NCBI GenBank assembly: GCA_902363455.1
Contig: CABJAC010000001.1
Coordinates: forward strand, 310,001-374,000
Direction: 5' to 3'
From: Caryophanales bacterium
Lineage (GTDB): Bacteria > Bacillota > Bacilli > Exiguobacteriales > Exiguobacteriaceae
Length of the DNA stretch: 64,000 bases
The notes under the pieces are model-generated. The model saw only the letters and a program-made list of their open reading frames with translations, made no database searches and was not told the origin of the DNA. Numbering within the stretch: position 1 is the first letter of the stretch; the number at the start of each line of letters is the position of its first letter. The position numbers and the translations under genes are program-made. This document shows, piece by piece, positions 1-9,823 of this stretch.

Positions 1-14
1 TGTGCAGAAATCAC

Positions 15-1172
15 TTAAAAACGATGACTCTGTCTGTAGTGTGTAGGTGTTTCTCCTGTCGTTTGTTTAAAAGCCTGACTAAAATGGCTTTGACTTGAAA
101 AGTGCAGCTTATTTGAAATCGTCAATAAAGAATCATCGGTGGAGCGCAATAATCGTTTTGCTTCGCGAATGCGTTCCCGAATGACATATCGAGCGAGCGG
201 CAATCCGGTTTCCTCTTTAAACAGAACGGACAGATAGTTTGAGGAAACATGGATGGCTTGACTGATTGAAGATACCGAAAGCGCTTCATACAGATGTTGT
301 TGAATATAACGAATCGCAGCTAGAACATGCGGCGAATGCCGCAGTTCCTGCACTTCTTTAACAGCTTCTGCAAAGCTGACTGTAATCTTCACATGACGGT
401 TCCGCAGTTCTGAAATGCTGGTCGCGGCTTCGATCGACTCAATCATCCGGTCGCTGAGCATAAAGGCTTCATCGGGTTCGAGACCGCCTCTAATCGCGGC
501 ACGAGCACTTAACAAGACTGTACCGAGCAACAGATTTTTTTCGGCACGCAACGGTTGATGGCGCGCCAAGGATCCAAATTCTCCGTAGGCCGGGAGAGAA
601 TAAGTTGTTGCCAGACGTTCGCTTTGTCCGGAAGAAATCCATTCGATAATCTGTTGTTCCCGTTCCCAAGCCTTCATGTAGGCGGTCGCAGCGGTATGCG
701 GCGGAACGTCAGCAACGATTTGAACTTCCGGATGCTGACTTTCAGATTCGGTCTGAATATCTTGTGCAGCCAGTTGTTCCCCCGTTAATAACCGGTAAAG
801 GAAATGCGCACAATGCATCAATCGATTTTCTGTCGTACGTGTTAAGACTTTATAGAAATCATGAAAGGTTTTGTCCTGAATGTGTGCACGAAACAGGGCC
901 GATTGTAACAAAACAGGACCGATTCGGTACTGTCCTTGATTCAGAACAGGCATGAATAAGTAGGCTGTGCCATCGTTTAGTGTGTACAACAATGGTTTGG
1001 TCTTGACGTCAGGCCATGTCTGTTCGATTGTCAGCTGACTCGGATGAACGGGTGGGACAGGGCGAATGTCCAATGATTCGCCGGTCGATGACTGATACGA
1101 TACGAAAAATCCGGTCGTCCCGTACAAATTTTCTGCAATTTGAATTAAATCTTCTTCTCGTAAGGATGTCAC
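15..1172 (-). CDS. AraC-family transcriptional regulator
   Basis: The last ~100 of 385 residues form a double helix-turn-helix AraC domain (SPHVLAAIRYIQQHL, then SVSSISQAIHVSSNYLS and LLTISNKLHFSSQSHFSQAFK), so this is a cytoplasmic DNA-binding regulator. The N-terminal ~280 residues are a ligand or signal domain that I cannot assign. They carry no receiver-type aspartate motif. The start is GTG with AGGAGG just upstream. Its target is unknown; the gene it may control could lie left of position 1. The family call is firm and the specificity is open. Confidence 0.85.
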   Translation of the reverse strand: MTSLREEDLIQIAENLYGTTGFFVSYQSSTGESLDIRPVPPVHPSQLTIEQTWPDVKTKPLLYTLNDGTAYLFMPVLNQGQYRIGPVLLQSALFRAHIQDKTFHDFYKVLTRTTENRLMHCAHFLYRLLTGEQLAAQDIQTESESQHPEVQIVADVPPHTAATAYMKAWEREQQIIEWISSGQSERLATTYSLPAYGEFGSLARHQPLRAEKNLLLGTVLLSARAAIRGGLEPDEAFMLSDRMIESIEAATSISELRNRHVKITVSFAEAVKEVQELRHSPHVLAAIRYIQQHLYEALSVSSISQAIHVSSNYLSVLFKEETGLPLARYVIRERIREAKRLLRSTDDSLLTISNKLHFSSQSHFSQAFKQTTGETPTHYRQSHRF

Positions 1173-1283
1173 GAAAATTCCTCCTTCCTCACCAATCGTG
1201 TTGTATACAGTTTACGTCGTGAGTACTGGGTTGTATAGCCGGAATCGCTGTCCGTCACATGCTGCAGAACAGCAGGAAACGAA

Positions 1284-1329
1284 AAAAGACATCAACACCT
1301 TATGATAACGAAGGTGGTTGATGTCTTTT
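1284..1329 (-). terminator. Intrinsic terminator of the chemoreceptor gene
   Basis: A long inverted repeat (AAAAGACATCAACACCTT and its near-complement) is separated by a 9-base loop. Read on the minus strand it ends in a T-rich run. It lies 12 bases past the stop codon of the chemoreceptor gene. Confidence 0.85.
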
Positions 1330-1341
1330 CGTGTTAAACGA

Positions 1342-3591
1342 TTAACGGATCGTAGAATCTTCTCCAGAAAGAGCGTCTGATTCTTCCGGTAAATGTTCCT
1401 CGGCGGAATCAGAAATCATGAGTTCTTCTTCATTCAAAGAAGAGACTGCTGCTTCGTCGTAAGAACTATTTTCTTCAGTCTGTTCGAACATTTCTGCGGG
1501 GGTATCTTCTTCCTCATCCATCGCGTCGTCTACTTGGAAGCCGAATGTTAAGGCGTGCAGTTCAGTTGCGATTTGTGCGAGGTGCGCAGCAGCTGTCGTG
1601 ACAGCTTCAATCGTCGCATTCGTTTCTTGAATACTTGCAGCACTCGTCTCGATCCCGGCTGCATTTTCTTCCGTCAAGGCAAGGATGGTTCCCATAGCAT
1701 CGGAAACATCTTCTGTTGCCGTCGTCAAGGCGCTGATATCTCCCGTCAATGATTCTGTCCGTTTCGAGACGTGCTGGACGGATCCGGCAATTTGTTCAAA
1801 ATCCGTCCCAGTCGTTTTGACCGATTCAAGAGAAACTTTTAAGTCACTCATGACGCCATTCATTGCGCCCATCGCTGTCTGGGTTTCTTGTTGAATGTTA
1901 CCGAGTAATTGCTTGATTTGTTTAGCCGATTGGTCACTCTCTTCCGCGAGTTTTCGGACTTCGCTGGCGACGACGGCAAAACCGCGGCCTTGTTCACCGA
2001 CACGAGCTGCTTCGATGGCAGCATTGAGGGCAAGCAGATTCGTTTGACTCGAAATGGCCTGTAAGGTTCCGAGAATCTTACCAATCTCATCGGAACGTTT
2101 TCCAAGGAAATCGGATGTGTTTTGAATTTCCTGCTCCAACGAGTCAGAGTGTTGCAGCAGTTCGGTAATCGTTTGTTTGGTCAATGCACTGCCGCGTGTT
2201 GCCGCTTGTGCGACAGAGGCGACTTCTGTCAAAGTTTCTGTAGCTGCTGTTTGCATGGCGATGGATCGTTCCTTGACCCCATAAACAGCATGCGAAGAGC
2301 GTTCCGCTTGTTTCGTCTGTGTCTCGCCGGCTGCAGCGATTTCTTCCATCGTTTGTCCAATCTGAACCGATGCATTTTGGACGTGTGTCGCATTAGAAGA
2401 TAAATCTTGTGAAGCATCTCTTACGGTACCGGCAGAATCAGTCATGGCGACGATTGTCTGCCGGATTTTTTGCCGCATCGCATCAAAGTTCTCACCCAAA
2501 TCGGACAATTCATCCCGAATCCAACGTTTTGAACGAGGTGTTGATCGTAAATCACCACTTGCGATAGCTAACGCTTCATTTCGAAGTCCGGATAATGGAC
2601 GGTTAATCGAACGTCCGATTAACCAAGCGATGACCGTCGCAAGAGCAATCGCAACGACGAAGTTAATCAAAGACTGCTTGAGCATGGCATCTTTTGGTGC
2701 ATACAAAGAAGCATGATCCAGTACGACAGCCAATTTAAATCCGGTCTTTGAAGACAATTGCCAAATGACGACGGACTTTTTACCGCCGACATCCATGATT
2801 GTCGAACCCGATTCTTCGTTGATCATCTGTTTAGGTGCCGCAAAGTACGGTTTTCCCTTTTCGCGTAACTGGTCTACTTTTTTGAAGAAATAGTTGTTGT
2901 TTGGATGCGTAACGACTTTACCGTCTTTTGTGTAGCTGAAGACGAATCCTTTTTGACCGATTTCGATGCGTTTCATATCCTGCGATAGACGGTCAATACT
3001 TTTATAAACGGACAACACACCTTTGATATTGGCTTGATCGTCAAGTGTTGCTTTAGAAAAGCCGATGATGGACAGTTTGGTGGCTTCATCGTAATACGGT
3101 TCGCTCATGGCGACAGTACTTGAATTTTCCAAAGCTTGTTTGTACCAAATCTCTTTACGTGGATCATATCCGGAAGAGGCATCCTGCTTCGGCCAGTTTA
3201 AGTATCCGCCTTTTACATCCGCATACTGAACAAAGGAGTTCTCGATTTTAGACGAACCGTACTTTTCGAGGACGCTGTAAATGTCTTTTGCCTTTTGTGA
3301 AGGCAACTCGGTGACAGTGGATGTTTCAGGATCAGTTATGTAGTTCGGCAATTGGCCATTGGCCCGGTTAAAGGGAAGACCTGCGAGTAAGGTTGTATCT
3401 TTTTTTGTGTCATCGATGATACGGGAAAACGATTGTTCCAGTTGTTTTAAAGCAGTTTGTGATGTTGAGTCAACGAGACGTTCAACCGTCTGACTCGTCT
3501 GATTATAAGAAAACCAGGTCGAGACACCCAAAGTAAGAGCAGGTAATAAAATAAGTCCAATAAAAAGCCGACGTGTAATCGGAAGGCGCAT
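1342..3591 (-). CDS. Methyl-accepting chemotaxis protein, Cache-type, with acidic tail
   Basis: This is a membrane chemoreceptor of 749 residues. It has a TM helix at ~11-33, a ~270-residue extracellular Cache-like sensor ([26 protein letters not shown]) and a second TM at ~306-327. A HAMP domain ([15 protein letters not shown]) and a long coiled-coil signalling domain follow, with the conserved tip [17 protein letters not shown] that contacts CheA/CheW. The last ~65 residues form an unusually acidic Glu/Asp/Ser tail with no CheR-docking pentapeptide. The gene is monocistronic with its own terminator. The ligand is unknown; Cache domains of this kind often bind amino or organic acids. Confidence 0.93.
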   Translation of the reverse strand: MRLPITRRLFIGLILLPALTLGVSTWFSYNQTSQTVERLVDSTSQTALKQLEQSFSRIIDDTKKDTTLLAGLPFNRANGQLPNYITDPETSTVTELPSQKAKDIYSVLEKYGSSKIENSFVQYADVKGGYLNWPKQDASSGYDPRKEIWYKQALENSSTVAMSEPYYDEATKLSIIGFSKATLDDQANIKGVLSVYKSIDRLSQDMKRIEIGQKGFVFSYTKDGKVVTHPNNNYFFKKVDQLREKGKPYFAAPKQMINEESGSTIMDVGGKKSVVIWQLSSKTGFKLAVVLDHASLYAPKDAMLKQSLINFVVAIALATVIAWLIGRSINRPLSGLRNEALAIASGDLRSTPRSKRWIRDELSDLGENFDAMRQKIRQTIVAMTDSAGTVRDASQDLSSNATHVQNASVQIGQTMEEIAAAGETQTKQAERSSHAVYGVKERSIAMQTAATETLTEVASVAQAATRGSALTKQTITELLQHSDSLEQEIQNTSDFLGKRSDEIGKILGTLQAISSQTNLLALNAAIEAARVGEQGRGFAVVASEVRKLAEESDQSAKQIKQLLGNIQQETQTAMGAMNGVMSDLKVSLESVKTTGTDFEQIAGSVQHVSKRTESLTGDISALTTATEDVSDAMGTILALTEENAAGIETSAASIQETNATIEAVTTAAAHLAQIATELHALTFGFQVDDAMDEEEDTPAEMFEQTEENSSYDEAAVSSLNEEELMISDSAEEHLPEESDALSGEDSTIR

Positions 3592-3767
3592 ATGTATTCT
3601 CCCATCTTTTGAAATAGTCTTTAAAATCTGTCTATTCTGATTATCGGAAGGGTAATACTAAATATGAAGGAATTGTGGGTAGATTTTCATGATTTGGGAA
3701 CTGAACGTAACCAAAGTTCATGATAAAATAGAAGAGGTGTCACAGAGTGGCTAGGGAGGAACCAGAA

Positions 3768-4190
3768 ATGAATATCGCTTTTTTCTTATTACCAAAAGAC
3801 GAAGTCAAATACTTAGATCCGGAGTCGACGGTCAGACAAGCACTGGAAAAGATGAAACATCATCGTTTCACATCGGTCCCACTCGTCGACGATAAAGGAA
3901 AATACGCAGGAACCCTGACGGAAGGGGATGTCTTGTGGGCATTGGAAAAAAATCTGGAACATGCGGATTATGATCATGTGCTGCAAACCCGTTTGACCGA
4001 TATCAAGCAACGCGTTCGCTACAAGCCGGTTTCGATTACGGCACAAATGGAAGAGATGATTGAAGTCATCACGGATCAGAATTTCGTACCGGTAATTGAT
4101 GACGGAAAACACTTCATCGGAATTATCCGTCGGCGTGATATCATTGATTATTTTGCAAAAAAAGTCGCACGTGAAAACGTACAATACTGA
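3768..4190 (+). CDS. CBS-domain pair protein
   Basis: This 140-residue cytoplasmic protein is made almost entirely of two CBS motifs (STVRQALEKMKHHRFTSVP...GTLTEGDVL and EEMIEVITDQNFVPVIDD...GIIRRRDII). Such pairs bind adenine nucleotides or c-di-AMP in other proteins. I chose the ATG at 3768 because AGGGAGGA lies 7 bases upstream; a GTG at 3747 in the same frame has no ribosome site. No catalytic domain is attached, so it is probably a stand-alone sensor or adaptor. The ligand cannot be read from the sequence. It lies just ahead of a GGDEF-EAL gene but is separated from it by a terminator. Confidence 0.85.
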   Translation: MNIAFFLLPKDEVKYLDPESTVRQALEKMKHHRFTSVPLVDDKGKYAGTLTEGDVLWALEKNLEHADYDHVLQTRLTDIKQRVRYKPVSITAQMEEMIEVITDQNFVPVIDDGKHFIGIIRRRDIIDYFAKKVARENVQY

Positions 4191-4201
4191 AATCTAGTAT
4201 C

Positions 4202-4242
4202 AAAAGCACTTATTTTCACGAAAAGTGAGGATAGGTGCTTTT
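4202..4242 (+). terminator. Terminator after the CBS gene
   Basis: AAAAGCACTTA.TTTCAC and GTGAGGATAGGTGCTTTT form an imperfect stem with a GAAA-type loop, ending in T-rich sequence. It separates the CBS gene from the GGDEF-EAL gene. Confidence 0.7.
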
Positions 4243-4317
4243 ATTGACCCGTTTTTACTTCACGAAAGAGAGGAACTGGACGATATAGAAGCATAATGAC
4301 AGGTTAGGGAGGACGAT

Positions 4318-7119
4318 GTGTTGCGGCGTTTATCACCAGTCTCCATCGTAGAAGCATTTCGAAAACGCTCCTACTATAAAACATTCACATGGATGGTTGT
4401 AATTATTGGCTTTTTAGCCTTGTTTATCGCGACACAACAGTTATTGAAAAATCTCGAAGACGGTTATCAGCTTAAACGATCAAGCGATAAGATGGACATT
4501 TTTAATCAATTAAACAAAGTCGAACGGGATTTGACAAAAGAGTACTATCTGACGTTGAGTGAGACGACAACAAAAATGAAATCATCACATGAGGATTCAT
4601 GGAAAAATATACAGACGGAGATTCAGACATTAAAAAAACAGCTTGAAAAAACAGACACAACAGGTCCTGCCAAAAAAAAATTGTTGTCAGAAATGGAGGA
4701 CATCACGTCAAAAGGACGTCAAGCCGATCATCAATTTTTCCGAAAGGCGACTTCTTACAAGAATGAAGTCTTGTTCAATCAACTGTATTTAAGTAAAGAG
4801 ACGGAGACCTTTTACTCCTTGTTCTCGAATCTTTTTTTAATAGAGGAAGAGCTTGGACGGACGGGACAATTCTTATTGGATGAAAACGAAGACCGGCAAC
4901 TGGATTCAATTGAACTGTTGCGGATTCGTCAAGCGCGTCAGGAATTAGAAATGCGCCACAACAGGTTAATTCAATCCCTTTATGCAAAAATGGAAGCGGA
5001 CGGGGATAGCCGGCCACGGGAGATTTCTGTAATGAACAATCAGATCAATGCCTATCTGCGGATTATTGATGCGACGATCAATCAACCGGATAATCAACAG
5101 TACGGGACGATTGATTCAGTGTCAGCGCGTTACCAGACGAGTATCTCCCGGGTCTTTGACGAAGGGATTCGTGATGTTCAAGCAGAGATGACGGATCAAG
5201 GAACGTCTGTCATCCGAAATGCATGGTTTGCATTCGTATCGGCGTGTAGTGTCATCTTACTTTTAATTTGGCTGACCTTGTCGTTACTGCGGGCTTTCCG
5301 TAAAGACTTACATATTCTCCAAGAGGAAGCGGACTTTTTTGCAGAAGGTCCGCGCCAGTCACGCTACCATGTACCGAAACAAAACGATTTTTATCCGGTC
5401 GTTGAAGCCTTTCGCACGATGACGACCATTATTTCAGGACTGTTGGATTATAACGATAAAAAAACAGTTGAGATCAAACAGAAAAAAGCTGGAATTGAAT
5501 CGCTATTCTCACAAAATACAAATCCGATTGTCGCGTTGTCTTCTGATTTTCAGCTGTTGAGCGGAAATGATCGGTTCAAGCAATTGGCACAATCATCGGA
5601 ATTGATGACGATTGAAGAGTTGATTCATCCGGCTGACTTGAACCGAGTCCGTCGGGCGTTAAACCGGGCGATCGAAGGATTCAGTCAAACGATCCGGTGT
5701 CAAATGATTTTCAAGGAAGACATCCGGAACATGTTCGTCAACATCATTCATGTCCCGACTAAAAATGAAGGTGGGACCGCCCTCTATTTGACGTGTCACG
5801 ATGAAACGGATCAATTGAAACGGGAAGAACGCATCACACAGTTAGCTTTATTTGATGTTTTAACCGGCTTATTGAATCGAAACGGCTTTGAACAAAAGAT
5901 GGAAGAAGCACTCGCTGCACCACAACCGGGAGAACTGGTGACGATTGGTGTTCGTCAGTTCCGACGGATCAATGATATTTACGGTCACAGTGCCGGAGAT
6001 CAAATTCTAAAAGAAGTATCGATGCGTTTGCGGCGTCACTTCATCGGTACCGGATCTGCTGCCCGAATCGGTGGGGACGAATTTGCTGTGATGATTTTTC
6101 AACAGGACATCGTCAATTATCGGGATCTCAAGTCCATTATTGAACGACCGTACCGGATTGACGGCGAGAACATTGATGTCGCCATCAGTATGAGTATGGT
6201 CCGTTATCCGGACGATGCTGTAGCCGTAACGTCTTTACTGTCTTCAGTCGACATTGCCATGCAGCACGCGAAGCGGGAAGAGACCGGTGAGCCGGTTTGG
6301 TTCGAGTCGTGGATGAGTGAAGAGTATCGGGAATCAGTGGTTCTTGAATCAGAGTTGCGCGAGGCGATTAACCGGAATGAACTACAACTGTTCTATCAGC
6401 CGCAGGTGAATCTGGAAACAAAGCAGGTGGATGGGTGTGAAGCCTTATTACGCTGGTTCCACCCGGAACGTGGTCTGATCAGTCCCGCGGTCTTCATCCC
6501 GATTGCCGAGCGTTCGATGTTGATCGAAGAGATTGGGATGTGGGTTGTTCAAGAATCGGTTCGTCAAGTAAGAGCATGGGAAGGGACGCCACTGGGATTA
6601 CTGCGTGTCTCCGCCAATCTGTCAGTAAAAGAGTTGGTATCCGGACGAATCGTCGAATTTTTGGAAGAAGTGAGAGATCGTCATCCGGGAATCGAACAAC
6701 GAATGGAGCTCGAAATTACAGAGTCTTTCGGAGTTTTTTCAGATACACGGGTCTTTGACGCCCTTCAAAAATTAAATCATCTCGGTTATCGTTTGGCGAT
6801 TGATGACTTTGGAACCGGGTATTCCTCGCTATCCTACTTAAGTCGTTTACCGATTCAACGTCTAAAAATTGACCGTTCCTTCATCAGCGGCACAGATGCT
6901 TGTTCGAACGCCCCGTTAATCGAAACCATCATCCAACTGGCCCATACGTTAAAGTATGATGTGGTGGCAGAAGGGATTGAACAAGCGGAACAGGGAGAAA
7001 ATTTACGGAAACTGAACTGTGAGTACGGTCAAGGTTTCTATTATTCACGTCCGATTCCGGCAGATGAATTTAAAATATGGTTTAATCGCTATCAAGATCA
7101 AATCAAACAGTCGGGATAA
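4318..7119 (+). CDS. Membrane GGDEF-EAL cyclic-di-GMP enzyme
   Basis: The protein has 933 residues. A TM helix at ~22-42 and another at ~300-322 enclose a helical extracellular sensor. A PAS-like segment (~395-485) is followed by a GGDEF domain with intact GGDEF at 585-589. The EAL domain has EAL at ~708-710, then EITES, DDFGTGYSS, KIDRSFI and VAEGIE, so the key metal-binding residues look present. By family it can make and/or break cyclic di-GMP, a switch between swimming and sessile growth. The start is GTG with AGGGAGG 5-6 bases upstream; the overlapping ATG two bases earlier is in another frame. The net activity cannot be predicted. A strong terminator follows. Confidence 0.92.
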   Translation: MLRRLSPVSIVEAFRKRSYYKTFTWMVVIIGFLALFIATQQLLKNLEDGYQLKRSSDKMDIFNQLNKVERDLTKEYYLTLSETTTKMKSSHEDSWKNIQTEIQTLKKQLEKTDTTGPAKKKLLSEMEDITSKGRQADHQFFRKATSYKNEVLFNQLYLSKETETFYSLFSNLFLIEEELGRTGQFLLDENEDRQLDSIELLRIRQARQELEMRHNRLIQSLYAKMEADGDSRPREISVMNNQINAYLRIIDATINQPDNQQYGTIDSVSARYQTSISRVFDEGIRDVQAEMTDQGTSVIRNAWFAFVSACSVILLLIWLTLSLLRAFRKDLHILQEEADFFAEGPRQSRYHVPKQNDFYPVVEAFRTMTTIISGLLDYNDKKTVEIKQKKAGIESLFSQNTNPIVALSSDFQLLSGNDRFKQLAQSSELMTIEELIHPADLNRVRRALNRAIEGFSQTIRCQMIFKEDIRNMFVNIIHVPTKNEGGTALYLTCHDETDQLKREERITQLALFDVLTGLLNRNGFEQKMEEALAAPQPGELVTIGVRQFRRINDIYGHSAGDQILKEVSMRLRRHFIGTGSAARIGGDEFAVMIFQQDIVNYRDLKSIIERPYRIDGENIDVAISMSMVRYPDDAVAVTSLLSSVDIAMQHAKREETGEPVWFESWMSEEYRESVVLESELREAINRNELQLFYQPQVNLETKQVDGCEALLRWFHPERGLISPAVFIPIAERSMLIEEIGMWVVQESVRQVRAWEGTPLGLLRVSANLSVKELVSGRIVEFLEEVRDRHPGIEQRMELEITESFGVFSDTRVFDALQKLNHLGYRLAIDDFGTGYSSLSYLSRLPIQRLKIDRSFISGTDACSNAPLIETIIQLAHTLKYDVVAEGIEQAEQGENLRKLNCEYGQGFYYSRPIPADEFKIWFNRYQDQIKQSG

Positions 7120-7140
7120 TGTCTTTCAGGCGTTAAACTA

Positions 7141-7187
7141 AAAAAAGTGATCGCTTCCCATCGAATGGAGGGGCGATCACTTTTTTT
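7141..7187. terminator. Bidirectional terminator
   Basis: AAAAAAGTGATCGC and GCGATCACTTTTTTT form a strong stem with A and T runs on the two sides. It lies between two convergent genes and can end transcription from both. Confidence 0.88.
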
Positions 7188-7273
7188 GTTTACTTTGATG
7201 GGAGAAACAAAATGAGTCAAGAACAGACAGAACGAGGACTCCTGTTTAAAAAGCGAAGTCCTGTCTGCAGTCA

Positions 7274-8980
7274 TTACACACGATCAAGTGCGAGATCGTC
7301 TGTTTCTGCCAAGTAGGCTTTGATTGGCGCAACCGCTTCATTGACCGTACCAGGAGCGAACGGTGATTTCAGTCCTGCCCGTTCGACGAGTGTGAGGAAG
7401 CTTTCTGATCCACCGGCTTTGCAGAGCGCGAGATACGACTTCCAAGCCGCTTCCCGGTCTTGCTCCATCCACGCATAGAATTGGAACGCACAGACTTGTG
7501 CGAGCGTGTAATCGATGTAATAGAACGGACTGCCGAAGACATGTCCTTGCTGATGCCACCAGGCGCCGGAATCGAGGTAATCATTTTCTTCATAGTTCCG
7601 GTGTGGCAAATACTTCTGTTCGATCGCACGCCATGCCGCGCGACGCTCCGCCGGTGTCAGTTCCGGTTGATTGTAGATGACATGTTGGAACTCATCGATC
7701 GCGACACCGTACGGTAGGAATGTGACGCCGCCCGCAAGATGACTGAATTTGTATTTGGCAGTCTGATCACCAAAGAACTCCTCCATCCACGGATACGCAA
7801 AGTATTCCATTGACATCGAATGGATCTCACATGCTTCATATGTCGGGAACCCATATTCCGGAACAGTGAAGTGACGGCTTTCATACACTTGGAAGGCGTG
7901 CCCGACTTCGTGCGTAAGGACATCAATGTCGCCGGCTGTACCGTTAAAGTTCGAGAAGATGAACGGGAGTTTTTCGTCAGCGATATACGTACAGTATCCG
8001 CCGCCTGCCTTACCCGGTTTCGCTGTCAGATCAAGCGCACCGCGATCAATCATGTACTCAAAGAACTCATTTGTCTCCGGTGACATGTCACGGTACATTT
8101 TCTTTCCGCCTTCGATGATGAAGACTTCTTCGCCTTGTGGTGTCGCGTTGCCGGACTTAAAGGCGAATCCTTCGTCGTAATAATAAAGGGAATCGACACC
8201 GATTCGGCGTTGCTGGCGTTCTTTCAGTGATGTCGCGATTGGCACGATTGTCTCGAGAATTTGCTCGCGGTAGTTTTCGACCATCGATTGATCGTAATCG
8301 ACACGTAACATCCGGGCATAACCAAGTTCGACGAACGACGGGAAACCAAGTGTCTTCGCGATATCGGTCCGGACATGAACGAGTTTGTCGTAAATCGAGT
8401 CGATGGCGTCGCCGTGCTCTTTTAAATAGCCATAACGTGCTTCAGAAGCGGCTTTTCGGACGTTACGATCGGCCGACTGTAAGTAAGGACCAAACTGGGA
8501 TAAGTTCAATGTCTTGCCGTCAAATTCGATTTGCGCAGCCGACATCAATTTCGTATACTCACTCGCCAAACGGTTTTCTTCCTGCAGTTTTGGAATGATG
8601 GCGTCGGAGAATGTTTTTAAACTGGCTTCCGCCAGTAAGAAAAGCTGTTTGCCCCACGTCGATTCGAGTGAAGTACGGAGGGGATGAGCCGTCAACGCAT
8701 GGTAATAACTCGAGACGTATCCTTGGTAAACCGGACCGGCTTCATCAAAGAAACCTTGCTCCGTTTCATAAAAACCGTCGCGTGTATCGATTGTGTGACG
8801 AATCTCTACTAATTGGCTGGCTGTTTCAAATTGATTTCTAAGGGTATTAATCTCAGAGATGGCATTGTTTGCTGCATCGACATCTGTTGCTTCACGCAAT
8901 CTGTTGATCGCGGCATGCATGGAAGTTTCAAGGACATTCAGGTCAGGACGGACATATGTAAGTTCTGAAAATGTTAACAT
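7274..8980 (-). CDS. pepF: M3-family oligoendopeptidase
   Basis: This is a cytoplasmic zinc metallopeptidase of 568 residues, close to the usual PepF length, that cleaves short peptides. The zinc motif HEVGH is at ~357-361 (LTHEVGHAFQVYES), and the third ligand region EACEIHSMSMEYF follows. There is no signal peptide. The start is supported by AAGGAGG upstream. It stands alone, between a convergent GGDEF-EAL gene and the divergent crr gene. The symbol pepF is used for the family; paralogues are common in Bacillales. Confidence 0.92.
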   Translation of the reverse strand: MLTFSELTYVRPDLNVLETSMHAAINRLREATDVDAANNAISEINTLRNQFETASQLVEIRHTIDTRDGFYETEQGFFDEAGPVYQGYVSSYYHALTAHPLRTSLESTWGKQLFLLAEASLKTFSDAIIPKLQEENRLASEYTKLMSAAQIEFDGKTLNLSQFGPYLQSADRNVRKAASEARYGYLKEHGDAIDSIYDKLVHVRTDIAKTLGFPSFVELGYARMLRVDYDQSMVENYREQILETIVPIATSLKERQQRRIGVDSLYYYDEGFAFKSGNATPQGEEVFIIEGGKKMYRDMSPETNEFFEYMIDRGALDLTAKPGKAGGGYCTYIADEKLPFIFSNFNGTAGDIDVLTHEVGHAFQVYESRHFTVPEYGFPTYEACEIHSMSMEYFAYPWMEEFFGDQTAKYKFSHLAGGVTFLPYGVAIDEFQHVIYNQPELTPAERRAAWRAIEQKYLPHRNYEENDYLDSGAWWHQQGHVFGSPFYYIDYTLAQVCAFQFYAWMEQDREAAWKSYLALCKAGGSESFLTLVERAGLKSPFAPGTVNEAVAPIKAYLAETDDLALDRV

Positions 8981-9154
8981 GTAAGCGCCTCCTTGTGATT
9001 TCTAACTATTATCACACAAAAATACTTGCAAAACCAGAGTTACAAACGTATGCTTTTTGTGAGAACGTGAGCGAGTTTACATTTAACTGGCTCCTATAAA
9101 AAAATCGAATCTTCTTAAAGAAGAAAACGATCGAGAAAGTAGAGGGATAGTATC

Positions 9155-9658
9155 ATGGGATTCTTAAAAAAATTGTTTGGTGGTAATGATGAAAGCAACA
9201 CGAAAATCGCTTCTGCCCTTACAGGTAAAATCGTCAGCATCGAGAACGTACCTGATCAAGTTTTCTCACAAAAAATGATGGGAGACGGCGTTGCGATCGA
9301 ACCGACGGAAGGTAAAGTCGTTTCACCAATCAACGCGACAGTTGAAACCATCTTCCCGACAAAACATGCAATCGGTCTTAAAGGCGAAGACGGTCTTGAG
9401 TTATTGATCCATGTTGGATTAGACACAGTCAACCTTAAAGGTGAAGGCTTCACGGCACACGTTCAATCCGGTGATAAAGTCAAAGCCGGTGACGTCCTCG
9501 TTGAGTTTGATCTCGATTTCATTCGTGCGAACGCACCATCGACGGTCACACCGATCATCGTGACGAACCACGATCAATTTACACTTTCTGCTGTTCCGGC
9601 TGAAGGAACATCTGTTGTCGCAGGTGAAACAGAGCTTTTCAAAGCGACACATAAATAA
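9155..9658 (+). CDS. crr: Glucose-type PTS enzyme IIA
   Basis: This 167-residue soluble phosphocarrier takes phosphate from HPr and gives it to a sugar-specific IIB. The conserved segment LLIHVGLDTVNLKG places the phosphorylated histidine at H86, and H71 in KHAIGL is the second active-site histidine. No IIB or IIC domain is fused and no PTS permease is next to it, so it probably serves IICB proteins encoded elsewhere. It is monocistronic: divergent from pepF and followed by a strong terminator. Confidence 0.93.
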   Translation: MGFLKKLFGGNDESNTKIASALTGKIVSIENVPDQVFSQKMMGDGVAIEPTEGKVVSPINATVETIFPTKHAIGLKGEDGLELLIHVGLDTVNLKGEGFTAHVQSGDKVKAGDVLVEFDLDFIRANAPSTVTPIIVTNHDQFTLSAVPAEGTSVVAGETELFKATHK

Positions 9659-9672
9659 TCATTTTACGTAAT

Positions 9673-9706
9673 CGCTCCCTTGTCTTAGACGAGGGAGCTT
9701 TTTTTG
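9673..9706 (+). terminator. Terminator after crr
   Basis: GCTCCCT and AGGGAGC form a stem followed by a run of seven T, 14 bases after the crr stop codon. Confidence 0.9.
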
Positions 9707-9723
9707 TCGTCTTCTCCTCGAGC

Positions 9724-9737
9724 TTACTGTTTTGTAA
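9724..9737 (+). promoter_or_regulatory. BceR-like operator ahead of the first ABC transporter
   Basis: TTACT-GTTT-TGTAA matches the TNACA-N4-TGTAA pattern known for BceR-type regulators with one mismatch. It is a near-palindrome 87 bases upstream of the ATPase start. A candidate -35 (TTGAAA, 9743-9748) follows closely, as expected for an activator site, but the matching -10 is weak. The assignment is inferred from the neighbouring BceRS-type genes. Confidence 0.6.
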
Positions 9738-9823
9738 GATGCTTGAAAGTCTAACCGATTCTTGTAGGGACCATTTGCCCGTTAAACTAACAACAAGATA
9801 AAGAATATGGGAGGAAACACACT

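Noticed and set aside
3641..3648. Sigma-D-like -10 (TCCGATAA on the minus strand) ahead of the large chemoreceptor
   Set aside because: No TAAA-like -35 lies at 14-16 bases, so it is not supported.
7224..7266. Inverted repeat just after pepF as a second terminator
   Set aside because: The stem is interrupted and not followed by T on the minus strand. The terminator at 7141-7187 can serve pepF.
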